DNA of 64,000 nucleotides, taken from contig NZ_CBRF02000024.1 of assembly GCF_000470315.2 (NCBI RefSeq), positions 1 to 64,000 on the forward strand, given 5' to 3'. Each line of letters opens with the position of its first letter. The first letter of the stretch is position 1. The notes under the pieces are model-generated. The model saw only the letters and a list, made by a program, of their open reading frames with translations, was not told where the DNA came from and made no database searches. A program made the translations under genes and the position numbers. The stretch comes from Psychromonas sp. SP041. GTDB taxonomy: Bacteria; Pseudomonadota; Gammaproteobacteria; Enterobacterales; Psychromonadaceae. This document shows positions 46,538 to 55,786 of this stretch, piece by piece.

Positions 46538-46656
46538 TTTAAAACCTCAGTATTAATTTCAATTTTAGCAAGTAAAGCAATGTCTTATAAAAGCATCATA
46601 GCAAATCACTACAACACAAGCACGATTCCATATTTAAGTGATGAAAACATAAACGA

Positions 46657-47523
46657 TTAAAGCTCTACAATAGCACCTTTGCCAATACCTTCGTAGGCAT
46701 AAACTATTACGCTGTTATCGCCTTCTTCTTGTTTAATGGTTTCACAGATAAAACGGGCTAATTCTTCTACTGTTGTATCATTATCAAGTACTTCACAACG
46801 ACTTGCTGGCATTAACAACTCAAAGTAGCCTTGTGGAGCATGATAAGCAGAGCAATGCATCGGTATACTAGATTTAACAGTGATAAATGATAACTCACTG
46901 CGTTCTATCACATCACTGGTGCTTGCTAAGTAAATGTCAGTCCAACGTTTAGCCCACTTTTCAACCCATAACTCGCTATATTCACCATTTATAAAAATAT
47001 CAATTTTAGAACGATGACCATGTGCAATGCGTTGGCAATTACCATTATGCTTTTTTAACCCGTGTGTATAGTGATAGTACGGCGTTGAAATGTTTTCTGG
47101 GTGTAAGCTAATAGTTAACCCCGTTACGTTTTCTGGTAACTTTGCTAATATAACCCCTTCTAAATAATTGGCTAATAAACTTGTTGTAATATCTTCACTT
47201 TCTAATAAACAATAAGCTTCATGTGGACTTTTTAGTTGAATAACACTTTTGTCTTCAAGCACATAATCGACTTGCGTACGATCGCCTTCACATGTCACGG
47301 TACAGTTAGTTGCCATTTGTGGCACTAATAATTTATGGTCAACTTCTGAATCGATGATAGCTTTGATTTGCTTTTTAACCAATGAGAAATCTAAAATCAT
47401 AGATTGTTCATTTAAGTTGCCATCTAAGACTACATCAACTTGATAACTTTCCCCTACAAAACCACGCTTTGCATCTAAGTAAGTTGAATCAATAACCGTT
47501 AAGTCGCGTACAAATAATTTCAT
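46657..47523 (-). CDS. 6-carboxytetrahydropterin synthase-like, two-domain (QueD family)
   Basis: This 288-residue protein is about twice the length of QueD. The first half (1-145) aligns in pattern with QueD (FVRDLTVIDSTYLDA, ILDFSLVKKQIKAI, DHKLL) but has FVGESYQV where the zinc-binding LHGH should be. The second half (about 146-288) carries NGNCQRIAHGHRSKIDIF, with the catalytic Cys and the HGH zinc ligands, and ends in VYAYEGIGKGAIVEL. The enzyme may assemble one active site from both halves or keep a catalytic and a degenerate domain. A queuosine or pterin role is inferred. Confidence 0.8.
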   Translation of the reverse strand: MKLFVRDLTVIDSTYLDAKRGFVGESYQVDVVLDGNLNEQSMILDFSLVKKQIKAIIDSEVDHKLLVPQMATNCTVTCEGDRTQVDYVLEDKSVIQLKSPHEAYCLLESEDITTSLLANYLEGVILAKLPENVTGLTISLHPENISTPYYHYTHGLKKHNGNCQRIAHGHRSKIDIFINGEYSELWVEKWAKRWTDIYLASTSDVIERSELSFITVKSSIPMHCSAYHAPQGYFELLMPASRCEVLDNDTTVEELARFICETIKQEEGDNSVIVYAYEGIGKGAIVEL

Positions 47524-47631
47524 TTTAAATCTCTTATCGATTGTAGTTAAGCTACTTAGTCTTACTTACTTAACCTTTCTTATTTAGGCGAATGAAGTAG
47601 CTCAACGACAATAATGAATTAAATCGGTTGA

Positions 47632-48708
47632 TTAAAATGGCGCTTTGCCATCATCCGATATTGCTTCTGTAATAACGAGTTCACCAGACTCAATTAAAGC
47701 ATCACGTTTAAGCTGCTCACGTAAATTAGGCGGTATACCTTGAATCGTCAGCGTATCTGAAGCGTCATCATATTTGATTGATGAACCTAAGTGTTTTTGA
47801 TCAAAACTGATATTCATACCGCCGCCCGATCCAACATACTTGGTTAATTTACGCATCAATGTTCTATCAGCCGGAAAGTTCTCTTCTAGTTGATAATCTT
47901 CACTAACAAAATCATAAAAACTACCTTCTAGGTTTGATGCACTTTGAAACTCTTCGGATAGTGTTGATAAATCAATATCCTCACCTTCTTTTAACTGCTC
48001 TTTACAGTAATTAGAAGTGACTTCTCGTACCGTTTGCTTTTGCTCTGTTGGCAATTCTTGCTTTTCACAAAACTCTTCTACGGCTTTTAATAAACCTTCA
48101 TTTTGCACTTTTGCGTCAAAACCTTCTTTTGCGCCCATGAAATCAAGGAAAAAGTCAGAAACCTTACGACCGACACGTCCTTTAATAAATGAGATGTAAC
48201 GATTAGCTTCAGGGTCACGCTTTAATAATGTTAAATCAATACGCGCCACTAATTGAATTTTACTTGTTTCAATGTGTTGGCTAACTTGTAACTCTAAATT
48301 TTCATTAACACTAATCGATTGATTATTTTGTAATAATGCAATTAATAAATAGTCACTGGTTGTCCAAGTATATTTACTAACCAGTAATACACCTTCTTCT
48401 GCAAAATCATGCTCTTTTAATTCATCAACAAAACGACCCGCTGCTTGTTGAGAAAAGCCAACGAAATCTAACTCTCCATTTAATTCTTCAGTTAATGCAC
48501 GTTGGAAGAGTTGTGATTTTTCACCTTCATTCGCAAAATAGGCAAACGCTTTATTAGATTTACTTTGATAACTGCGGTGTAAGTCCATCACAAGTTGTTC
48601 AATAGAAGGAGAAATAGGTAATTCACCTTCGCGCATTTTACATTTTAAGACTCCTTCACTGTTGTAATTCAAAGAGTGTAAAATAATGTTAGTAGCGGAA
48701 ACGTTCAT
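47632..48708 (-). CDS. yejK: nucleoid-associated protein YejK (NdpA)
   Basis: This 358-residue protein begins with IILHSLNYNSEGVLKCKMRE and carries the conserved FIKGRVGRKVSDFFLDFMGA and TLMRKLTKYVGSGGGMNISF of the NdpA/YejK family. It is a nucleoid-associated protein that interacts with topoisomerase IV in E. coli. It is divergent from yejL-yejM, as in E. coli. The length is slightly above E. coli YejK (335). Confidence 0.93.
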   Translation of the reverse strand: MNVSATNIILHSLNYNSEGVLKCKMREGELPISPSIEQLVMDLHRSYQSKSNKAFAYFANEGEKSQLFQRALTEELNGELDFVGFSQQAAGRFVDELKEHDFAEEGVLLVSKYTWTTSDYLLIALLQNNQSISVNENLELQVSQHIETSKIQLVARIDLTLLKRDPEANRYISFIKGRVGRKVSDFFLDFMGAKEGFDAKVQNEGLLKAVEEFCEKQELPTEQKQTVREVTSNYCKEQLKEGEDIDLSTLSEEFQSASNLEGSFYDFVSEDYQLEENFPADRTLMRKLTKYVGSGGGMNISFDQKHLGSSIKYDDASDTLTIQGIPPNLREQLKRDALIESGELVITEAISDDGKAPF

Positions 48709-48898
48709 AGAAAAATGACCTTGTTGGAAGCGAGAGAACTTAATTTACAAATTATACACACAGCAAAGCATCTTGAAACAGGAAATATTAGGTTAATTAT
48801 CTGATCAACTTTTAAAATTCGCGTTGTTAAGTGATTGGTATAATAATATGAGTGCGGTATCATAACGTAATTATTATTCCTTACATTAGAAGTTTATT

Positions 48899-49123
48899 AT
48901 GCCAATTCAATCAAAGTACTCTAGCCAAAAAATCGAATCTATTCTTGATCAAGTAATGGAAGTATTACATGAAAATGAAGTATCAGTTGATTTAAGCTTA
49001 ATGATCTTGGGTAACAGCATTACACATGTAATCAACAGTCAAGTACCTACCTCTCAACGAAAAGCAATTAGCGATAAGTTTGTAAAAGCATTAAGCGCCT
49101 CTATTAATTTAAAAGATAAATAA
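48899..49123 (+). CDS. yejL: UPF0352 protein YejL
   Basis: This 74-residue protein (SKYSSQKIESILDQVMEVL, then SLMILGNSITHVINSQV) is a clear YejL. The function is unknown. It ends four bases before yejM and is co-transcribed with it. Confidence 0.9.
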   Translation: MPIQSKYSSQKIESILDQVMEVLHENEVSVDLSLMILGNSITHVINSQVPTSQRKAISDKFVKALSASINLKDK

Positions 49124-49127
49124 ACAG

Positions 49128-50939
49128 ATGGTTGAAACAGGTCATAAATTTCACGATAATGTTGCTAAAAAAGTAGCATGGGCACATTGGTTTACGTTTT
49201 TCAATATCGTCGCGATTGCTTTAATTAGCTTACGTTATATTGTGTATTCAGGATTAGCCGACTCTGGTTTAGGTATTGCCTATCAATTCATCAGCTTATT
49301 AGGACATTTTAGTTTCCTTTCCGCTGTTGTGTTTGGGATTCTAATATTTCCTTTAGCGTTTATCATTTCGAATAATTTATTGTACCGGTTAATCTCCATT
49401 TTGATCGCCACCACGGCGATCACTTTCCTAATTGTTGATACGCAAATATTCCGGCTTTATGAGTTTCATCTTAATCCATTGATCTGGCAGTTTTTACAAA
49501 AACCAGAGCAGGTTGAAGAAATTTATTCTATTAATCTGCATTATATTTCGATTCCCATAACCTTTGCATTAGAAGTATTTTTCTCATTAATATTGTGGAA
49601 AAAAGTACGTAACATACAAGCAAAGCAGATAGGTAAACCGATTGCTTTACTCTTGTTTGCAAGCTTTGTGACCAGCCATCTTGTGTTTATTTGGGCAGAT
49701 GCAACTCAATACCGACCAATAACACATCAAAGATCGTTGTACCCCCTTTCTTATCCAATGACCGCACGTACTTTCTTAAAGAAACAAGGTTGGTTAAATG
49801 ATGAAGCAATACAAAAAAGAGAGCTTGGGGCAGCAGGTACTAACCAACAAGAGCTAGATTATCCACTTGAGAAACTAGTCTACTCAAAGAGCCCAATGGC
49901 AAGCGCAAATAAGAATATATTAATTATTAATATAGAATCTTTAAGAGCTGACATGCTAAACCCTCAAAACATGCCAAATTTACAAGCACTAGCTGATCAA
50001 GGCATTAATTTTAAGAACCATTTCAGCGGTGCAAATAATAATGAACAAGGTGTATTCAGCCTGTTTTACGGATTACCTAATCGATATTGGTATGGTGTCA
50101 CTGAAAACCATATTCCACCTGTTTTCATGACTAAAATTAATGAAGAAAACCGTCGTATTGGTCTTTTCTCAAGTATCGGTTTTGTACATCCTAAATTTTT
50201 ACAAAGCAGTTTTAGTCAGTTGCAAGACAACGATGATGTTTACTATTCAAAAGCCCAAAATAACAACCAAGTGGTTCAACAATGGGGTGAATGGATAACG
50301 GCTCAAAGTAATACTGCCCCTTGGTTTGGGTATATTTATTTAGAACAAAAAAATGATCACTTATTTAATCAACCCAGTAAAAAATCGATCCCACAACAAA
50401 CGGAACGTTTAGCTTTATATCAGTCACAAGTGAGTACTATTGATAACCAAATAGCGCGTTTAATTGATAAATTGAAACAACAGAAACAGTATGAAAATAC
50501 AGTTATTGTTATTACTGGTACGCATGGTCAATCGTTCAAGGATCAAAATGTAAATGATGCCTTAATTAGTGGTGCTAATGTTCCACTTGTCTTGATTTGG
50601 CCTAATAAAGGACCTCGAGATATTTACAGAATGACCAGTCATGTTGATATTATCCCAACGCTTATGCAAGATGTTTTCGGTATTGAAAATGAAAGCAATC
50701 AATACAGTAGCGGACAATATTTATTAAAAGACAATGACCGTCAATATGTCCTATCTGGTGATATTAATAATTATATTATTTATGAAGACCGTAAAATAAC
50801 GCAATTCTCAGGTAATGGGGATATCAATAGTATTGATTGGCAAGGGCAACATATCGAATCTAATGAACAAAACGATAAGTTTAACATCACTTTATTAATT
50901 GATGTGTTATCAACATTACGTCGCTTCAATCAAAACTAA
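49128..50939 (+). CDS. yejM: inner-membrane sulfatase-like protein YejM/PbgA (LapC)
   Basis: This 603-residue protein has five membrane helices in residues 15-195, followed by a periplasmic alkaline-phosphatase/sulfatase-fold domain (NILIINIESLRADMLNPQNM, NNNEQGVFSLFYGLPNRYWY, VIVITGTHGQSF). PbgA/LapC senses periplasmic LPS and controls LpxC turnover through LapB; it is essential in E. coli. The nucleophile position holds Ser (IESLRAD) as in the family, which is considered catalytically inert. The length is close to E. coli (586). Confidence 0.92.
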   Translation: MVETGHKFHDNVAKKVAWAHWFTFFNIVAIALISLRYIVYSGLADSGLGIAYQFISLLGHFSFLSAVVFGILIFPLAFIISNNLLYRLISILIATTAITFLIVDTQIFRLYEFHLNPLIWQFLQKPEQVEEIYSINLHYISIPITFALEVFFSLILWKKVRNIQAKQIGKPIALLLFASFVTSHLVFIWADATQYRPITHQRSLYPLSYPMTARTFLKKQGWLNDEAIQKRELGAAGTNQQELDYPLEKLVYSKSPMASANKNILIINIESLRADMLNPQNMPNLQALADQGINFKNHFSGANNNEQGVFSLFYGLPNRYWYGVTENHIPPVFMTKINEENRRIGLFSSIGFVHPKFLQSSFSQLQDNDDVYYSKAQNNNQVVQQWGEWITAQSNTAPWFGYIYLEQKNDHLFNQPSKKSIPQQTERLALYQSQVSTIDNQIARLIDKLKQQKQYENTVIVITGTHGQSFKDQNVNDALISGANVPLVLIWPNKGPRDIYRMTSHVDIIPTLMQDVFGIENESNQYSSGQYLLKDNDRQYVLSGDINNYIIYEDRKITQFSGNGDINSIDWQGQHIESNEQNDKFNITLLIDVLSTLRRFNQN

Positions 50940-50961
50940 CTTAGTTTAAAAACAAGTAATA

Positions 50962-51000
50962 AAAAAGCCGATATAAGTCATACTTTTTATCGACTTTTTG
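50962..51000 (+). terminator. yejM terminator
   Basis: AAAAAGCCGATA pairs with TATCGACTTTTT with one mismatch, and Ts follow. Confidence 0.75.
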
Positions 51001-51024
51001 TATTTAAAACACGATATTAAATGA

Positions 51025-51176
51025 ATACCGATTACATTAAATATGCTCTCCAAATTTTGTGCTTGAAAAACAGTTTAATTTAAGGCGTAAATGGCAGTTC
51101 CCTTTACGAAATTTACAACGAGGAAGTGAGCTGTTTTAACAAGTAAAATAGATAAGCTATTTATTGTGATTGGTAT
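51025..51176. mobile_element. 152-bp inverted-repeat element, full copy
   Basis: ATACCGATTACATTAAATAT at one end and TATTTATTGTGATTGGTAT at the other form imperfect terminal inverted repeats. A truncated copy lies at 16348-16421 and an internally deleted copy at 18196-18262. There is no gene inside. The rest of the 50940-51309 gap is the yejM terminator and featureless AT-rich sequence. Confidence 0.75.
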
Positions 51177-51309
51177 AACTTATCAGTTAATTTAATAAGC
51201 AGTTTAAGAACAATTCAAACTAATCTCATTCACGTCTACAGTACTTAGTACAACCTGATTTTACTTTCGATTCGATATGCAAACCAACCTACAAATATTC
51301 AACACTTAT

Positions 51310-51924
51310 TTATTGACGAGGGCTTTCATTCGTTGATTCGAATAACGGTGCTAATGTGTTATTACCAAGCCATTTATAACAGTGTGGTGCAACATCTGAA
51401 CGTTTTTTAATACGATGCTCTTTCTTCGTCCCTAACATAATAAAAGCAACAGGCTCTTGCTGCTTAGTTAGGCCAAATAACTCATGAACTTGCGTTAGCT
51501 CTGCAGCATCAGTGCTATACCAAATAGCCGCGACACCTTCTTGTTCTGCCGCTAACAAAATATTTTGACACCCTGCCGCTGCTGCTAACACTTGATCTCG
51601 TCGTGATACAGCATGAGGTTCAACGATATCAGCTGAAACGAGTACCACCATTGGTGCATCTTTTAAATAATTAGTTAATCGACTAATGCGCGCAGGTTCA
51701 ATATGACCCGCATTATCTAGCCAGGCATGGCACATTGACTCGCACATACTTGGAACATGCTCTGTATCAACCACCACTAAATGCCATGGCTTAATATTGC
51801 CATGATCAGGTGCGCTCATTACCGCTTGAAAGATACGTTTTAGTTTTTCACTATCGGGTGCAGGATGCTGCATTTCATGTACATGGCATGAACTACGTTG
51901 ATAAATAAGATCTAATGCAGACAC
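51310..51924 (-). CDS. nitroreductase-family protein (YdjA-like)
   Basis: This 204-residue FMN protein starts LDLIYQRSSCHVHEMQHPAP. The core APDHGNIKPWHLVVVD and AAAAGCQNILLAAEQEGVAAIWYS match the short YdjA branch of nitroreductases. It starts two bases after the permease gene and thus ends an iron-uptake operon. That placing suggests a redox role, perhaps in reductive release of iron from an imported siderophore; this is inference. Family members reduce varied quinones and nitro compounds. Confidence 0.85.
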   Translation of the reverse strand: MSALDLIYQRSSCHVHEMQHPAPDSEKLKRIFQAVMSAPDHGNIKPWHLVVVDTEHVPSMCESMCHAWLDNAGHIEPARISRLTNYLKDAPMVVLVSADIVEPHAVSRRDQVLAAAAGCQNILLAAEQEGVAAIWYSTDAAELTQVHELFGLTKQQEPVAFIMLGTKKEHRIKKRSDVAPHCYKWLGNNTLAPLFESTNESPRQ

Positions 51925-51926
51925 TT

Positions 51927-53858
51927 TTAATTCCTTTTATAACCTAATAAAATTAAACAAATAAAATACAACCCGCCAATAATCGACACCAAAATACCAC
52001 TGGCAATCTCAAAAGGTGCAATTAAGGTTCTCCCAAGTCCGTCAGCCAGTAATAATAACCAAGCGCCAACCAAACCACTGCCAAGTAATAATACCCAATG
52101 ACGAGTTTGCCCCATCAAACGTAAAATATGCGGAGAGAGTAATCCAACAAACGCAATCGCACCGACTGCTGCCACTGCAGCAGCGGTTAACAAGACCACT
52201 AATAAAATGATTAATAAACGCAGTTTCATTAACGGTTGACCAAGGTGTAATCCCCAATCTTCACCTAAGGTAAATAGATCCAATTGGCGAGCCAGCGCTA
52301 ATAACGCTAAACAACAGGGTAATGTCACCGCCAAGAGTAACCAACCTATCTGAGCATCGGCGCCGTAAGTTGTCCCTGTTAGCCAAAGCACGGTCACTGA
52401 AGCAGCGCCAGAACCAAACGTTAGTACCATTGATGCAATGGTGCCGCACCAAGCAGAGATAGCAATCCCTAATAGCGCGAGTTGAGAAACACGTAATTGA
52501 TAACGCATTGCGATAAATAAAATACACACCACAATAGCGGCGCCAACTAACGCCCATAAAAAGAGATCAACACGTGAAGCGTCTGGCCAAACCTGTAAAG
52601 CTAAGATAATACATAATACTGAGGCCGACGTTGCACCGGAGATATCTGGACTTGCCATTGGGTTTCTAAACAACGCTTGTAAAGTACAACCCGCCATTCC
52701 TAAACCAATACCCGCCATCACAGCAACACCCATACGCCATGCTGTAAATTCAAAACCAATATCACTAGGCCAAAAATACATCGCTGTTAATACCAACAAA
52801 AAAGCAGGGATCGCAATGGCAAAGAATTTAGGTAACTTAATTAATGCCGCTAATCCAAATCCACTTTCTTGCATCGCCATGCTCATCGCACCTTTTTTGC
52901 GCGTCAGTAAATACAAAAAGAATGGCATACCGATTAAGACGGTTAATACACCCGTCGGTAAACGGAAACCTGAAACAGGTAATGAACGCGAAAAGAGCTC
53001 AGCAACAATCACTAATAAAGCGCCAAAAACACTGGCACACATAACCTGCTGACGTGATTTATTAAACCCTAGCATACGGGCAATATGAGGTGCCATTAAA
53101 CCAACAAAGCCCAATACACCCACCATCGCTGTCACTAATGATGCTTGTAATACCGCAATCAATAACAACACAGCACGCCAACGTCTAACAGACAAGCCAA
53201 CAACATTGGCTGTATCATCACCTAAACTCAACATATCTAATTGGCGGTGGCATAACAAAGGTAATGCCAATAGTAATAAAGAAGGGATAAAAATTAGGCT
53301 GACTAATTGACCATCGCTTTGACCAATATTGCCACTGCCCCACAGAAATAAACCATCCATACGTTGTTCTGCATAAATCATAATGGCAGATGACAAAGCG
53401 CCCACGGCAAGGCTCATCGCCATACCGATTAAGATAAGCTGTAATTTGCCGCCACCGATAATCTGCGACAGTAATAAAATCAACATTGAAATAACTAAAG
53501 CAAAAGAAAAAGCAGCGATCCACACTTCCCAAATACTTGGGTCATCAATAAAAAGATTAATAACCATCGCACCTAATAATGCACCCGCACTAATACCGAT
53601 GGTTGAAGGTGAAGCAAATGAATTACCTAAAGCGGTTTGGACCACCGCCCCTGATTGAGCCAGCAAAGCACCGCATAAGAGAGCCATTAATAAAGTAGGT
53701 AGTAACAATTGATAAAAGTAAGTGATTTCATAATCGTTAATCAATACTGTTTGCTGGTAATGTTGCCAGCTAAATACAGCGACAACGATAATAAGTAATG
53801 AGATAAGTGACCAAGCAGTACTTCGTCCTTTCATTAATTCAGCGTATTTAGCGAGCAT
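51927..53858 (-). CDS. fhuB: ferric hydroxamate ABC permease (FhuB/VatB-type double FecCD)
   Basis: This 643-residue membrane protein has two tandem FecCD-type halves (about 1-325 and 330-643), each with about ten helices. GFVGLMAPHIARML and AFVGLLSPHILRLM are the repeated GxxGLxxPHxxR loops that contact the ATPase, one per half. Only hydroxamate-type importers have this fused form; others use two separate permeases. It overlaps the binding-protein gene by 11 bases. It resembles the aerobactin permease VatB of vibrios in arrangement. Confidence 0.9.
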   Translation of the reverse strand: MLAKYAELMKGRSTAWSLISLLIIVVAVFSWQHYQQTVLINDYEITYFYQLLLPTLLMALLCGALLAQSGAVVQTALGNSFASPSTIGISAGALLGAMVINLFIDDPSIWEVWIAAFSFALVISMLILLLSQIIGGGKLQLILIGMAMSLAVGALSSAIMIYAEQRMDGLFLWGSGNIGQSDGQLVSLIFIPSLLLLALPLLCHRQLDMLSLGDDTANVVGLSVRRWRAVLLLIAVLQASLVTAMVGVLGFVGLMAPHIARMLGFNKSRQQVMCASVFGALLVIVAELFSRSLPVSGFRLPTGVLTVLIGMPFFLYLLTRKKGAMSMAMQESGFGLAALIKLPKFFAIAIPAFLLVLTAMYFWPSDIGFEFTAWRMGVAVMAGIGLGMAGCTLQALFRNPMASPDISGATSASVLCIILALQVWPDASRVDLFLWALVGAAIVVCILFIAMRYQLRVSQLALLGIAISAWCGTIASMVLTFGSGAASVTVLWLTGTTYGADAQIGWLLLAVTLPCCLALLALARQLDLFTLGEDWGLHLGQPLMKLRLLIILLVVLLTAAAVAAVGAIAFVGLLSPHILRLMGQTRHWVLLLGSGLVGAWLLLLADGLGRTLIAPFEIASGILVSIIGGLYFICLILLGYKRN

Positions 53859-54891
53859 GATTTTTCTCCAACAAGGTGTGAGTAAATGCTCGCGCCATTC
53901 TTACAACAGAAACAGGACCACCGAAACTCCACAGTGGAGACACCATATAAATATCATCATTTTTAACGAACTGATGTTGTGCCCATAATGGTGATGTCAT
54001 CATTCTTTCACCTTTACCGGCCGTTTCTTGCACCAGAATAAGAGCCGTATCTTGTAACATTTTAATTTGCTCTAGTTGTAAATGGGTAAAGTCCTTACCT
54101 GGCAACGTAATATCCCATTGATAATCAAGCCCTAGCTGTGCCGCAATAGATGCCGCTAAACTTTGTTTAGAAAAGACACGTAAGCCATAACCCATTCCCA
54201 CAAATTTCCCATAAGCTATTTTCTTATTTTGCAAACCTTCGCTGGCTAATATCAAACGTAAACGAGCTAACTCGGCATCCATTTCCAACAACTGTTGTTT
54301 CGCTAATGCCGTTTTGCCAACACGCTCTGCAAGTTGTAAATAGTTGATTCGCATTTGATTCATATAGCGATAATCAGTTTGCTCAAAACGTGAAAATTGT
54401 TGAAGTAATAACGTCGGAGCGATGGCATTTAACTCATCTAATAAACGGGCATGGCGGAATGGATAACCAATAATAAGATCAGGTTTTTGTTCTATAACGG
54501 CAGGTAGGCTAGGAAAAGCACGATTACCGACTTCAGCAACACCTTCAGGTAGAGCAGGATGATTAGATTGCCACTTTCGATAACCATTAATTGACGTCAA
54601 TCCAACGGGCTTAATGCCTAAAGACAATAACATTTCAGCAGCTGACCAATTTAAGGCAACCGTTCGAGGCGTATTAATCAGTGTAGTGGGTAGTGATAAA
54701 GGTAAAGCCACATCATCTGAAACGTCAATGGTTTCAAAATTTTTAACTTTAGTTGTCGTTTTAACGTTTGTTATTTCATCTGATTGTTCACTAACAGATT
54801 GATCAAACGTCTGCTTCACTTCTTCACTAAAAGCGCTATGAGGTAGTACAAAAAAACTGGCCATTGCAATAGGCATAAACCAACGTAACAT
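53848..54891 (-). CDS. fhuD: siderophore-binding periplasmic protein (FhuD/VatD-type)
   Basis: This 347-residue protein has a signal peptide (RWFMPIAMASFFVLPHSAFS) but no lipobox, so it is a free periplasmic protein. An acidic/Thr-rich linker (25-65) precedes the class III binding fold (RTVALNWSAAEMLLSLGIKP, EVGNRAFPSLPAVIEQKPDL, FGGPVSVVRMARAFTHTLL). FhuD-type proteins bind hydroxamate siderophores. The start ATG shares one base with the fhuC stop (TGATG). Confidence 0.88.
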   Translation of the reverse strand: MLRWFMPIAMASFFVLPHSAFSEEVKQTFDQSVSEQSDEITNVKTTTKVKNFETIDVSDDVALPLSLPTTLINTPRTVALNWSAAEMLLSLGIKPVGLTSINGYRKWQSNHPALPEGVAEVGNRAFPSLPAVIEQKPDLIIGYPFRHARLLDELNAIAPTLLLQQFSRFEQTDYRYMNQMRINYLQLAERVGKTALAKQQLLEMDAELARLRLILASEGLQNKKIAYGKFVGMGYGLRVFSKQSLAASIAAQLGLDYQWDITLPGKDFTHLQLEQIKMLQDTALILVQETAGKGERMMTSPLWAQHQFVKNDDIYMVSPLWSFGGPVSVVRMARAFTHTLLEKNHAR

Positions 54892-55784
54892 CAGTCAACC
54901 CTCTTTACATTTGACTCAGTCTTTGCACTTGATTTGGTATTAGTAGTGAAATCGAGATTGGTAGAAGACTCGGTATCAGTAATAAATTTAGCATCATTCA
55001 ATTTAACCGCATTAGTTCTTGGCCACAGTAAAGTTTGCCCTTCCACTTCAACACGCGCGACTGATGTATTATAAACTTGAGAGACACGCTCTGCCGTTAA
55101 TACTAAATCGATATCCCCTGATGCAACTACTTTACCTTTCTCTAGCATAATTGCATGGTGGCTAAACTCTTGTGCATGGTTAAGGTCATGTAACACCCAA
55201 ATAATCGTTTTACCGTATTGCTCATTAAGACGCTTAACGATATGCAACAATTCAACTTGATGACCAATATCTAACCAAGAAGTTGGTTCATCGAGTAAAA
55301 CAATATCGGTATCTTGTGCTAATACCATTGCTAACCAACAGCGCTGAGCTTCGCCACCAGAGAGTGTTTCAATGGCCAAATCTGCAAACTCAAGCACACC
55401 AGCTTCTTGCATTGCCCAATGCATTTTTTCTTTATCTTTTTTAGTTAATGGTGCAAACCAACGTCGATGTGGGTGACGACCAAACTCAACCAAATCAGCA
55501 ACAGTTAAGCCAACTGGCGTACTATGTCGTTGTGGTAACATGGCAAGTTTAAGTGCTAGGTCTGCACGGGAATACTGCATTATTCCTTTTCCAGATAATT
55601 GAATATCCCCAGTGTTAATTTTTTCCAAGCCAGCAATAAGTTTTAGTAGTGTACTTTTGCCAGAGCCGTTCGGGCCAATTAACGCCGTCACTTTTCCCTC
55701 TTGGAATTCACAGGAGATATTATCTAGAATTAACTTGCCGCCTAAGCGACAAGTTAATTTATTCACAGTGAGTAATTCAGTCAA
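54891..55784 (-). CDS. fhuC: siderophore ABC transporter ATP-binding protein (FhuC/VatC-type)
   Basis: This 297-residue ATPase has Walker A GPNGSGKSTLLKLI, signature LSGGEAQRCWLAMVL, Walker B DIVLLDEPTSWLD and switch His in WVLHDLNHAQEF, typical of FecE/FhuC. A C-terminal tail (270-297) rich in Asp, Ser and Thr is unusual for the family. It begins with TTG two bases after the receptor gene's stop codon and has no Shine-Dalgarno sequence, so translation probably depends on coupling to the receptor gene. Confidence 0.92.
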   Translation of the reverse strand: MTELLTVNKLTCRLGGKLILDNISCEFQEGKVTALIGPNGSGKSTLLKLIAGLEKINTGDIQLSGKGIMQYSRADLALKLAMLPQRHSTPVGLTVADLVEFGRHPHRRWFAPLTKKDKEKMHWAMQEAGVLEFADLAIETLSGGEAQRCWLAMVLAQDTDIVLLDEPTSWLDIGHQVELLHIVKRLNEQYGKTIIWVLHDLNHAQEFSHHAIMLEKGKVVASGDIDLVLTAERVSQVYNTSVARVEVEGQTLLWPRTNAVKLNDAKFITDTESSTNLDFTTNTKSSAKTESNVKRVD

Positions 55785-55786
55785 CG

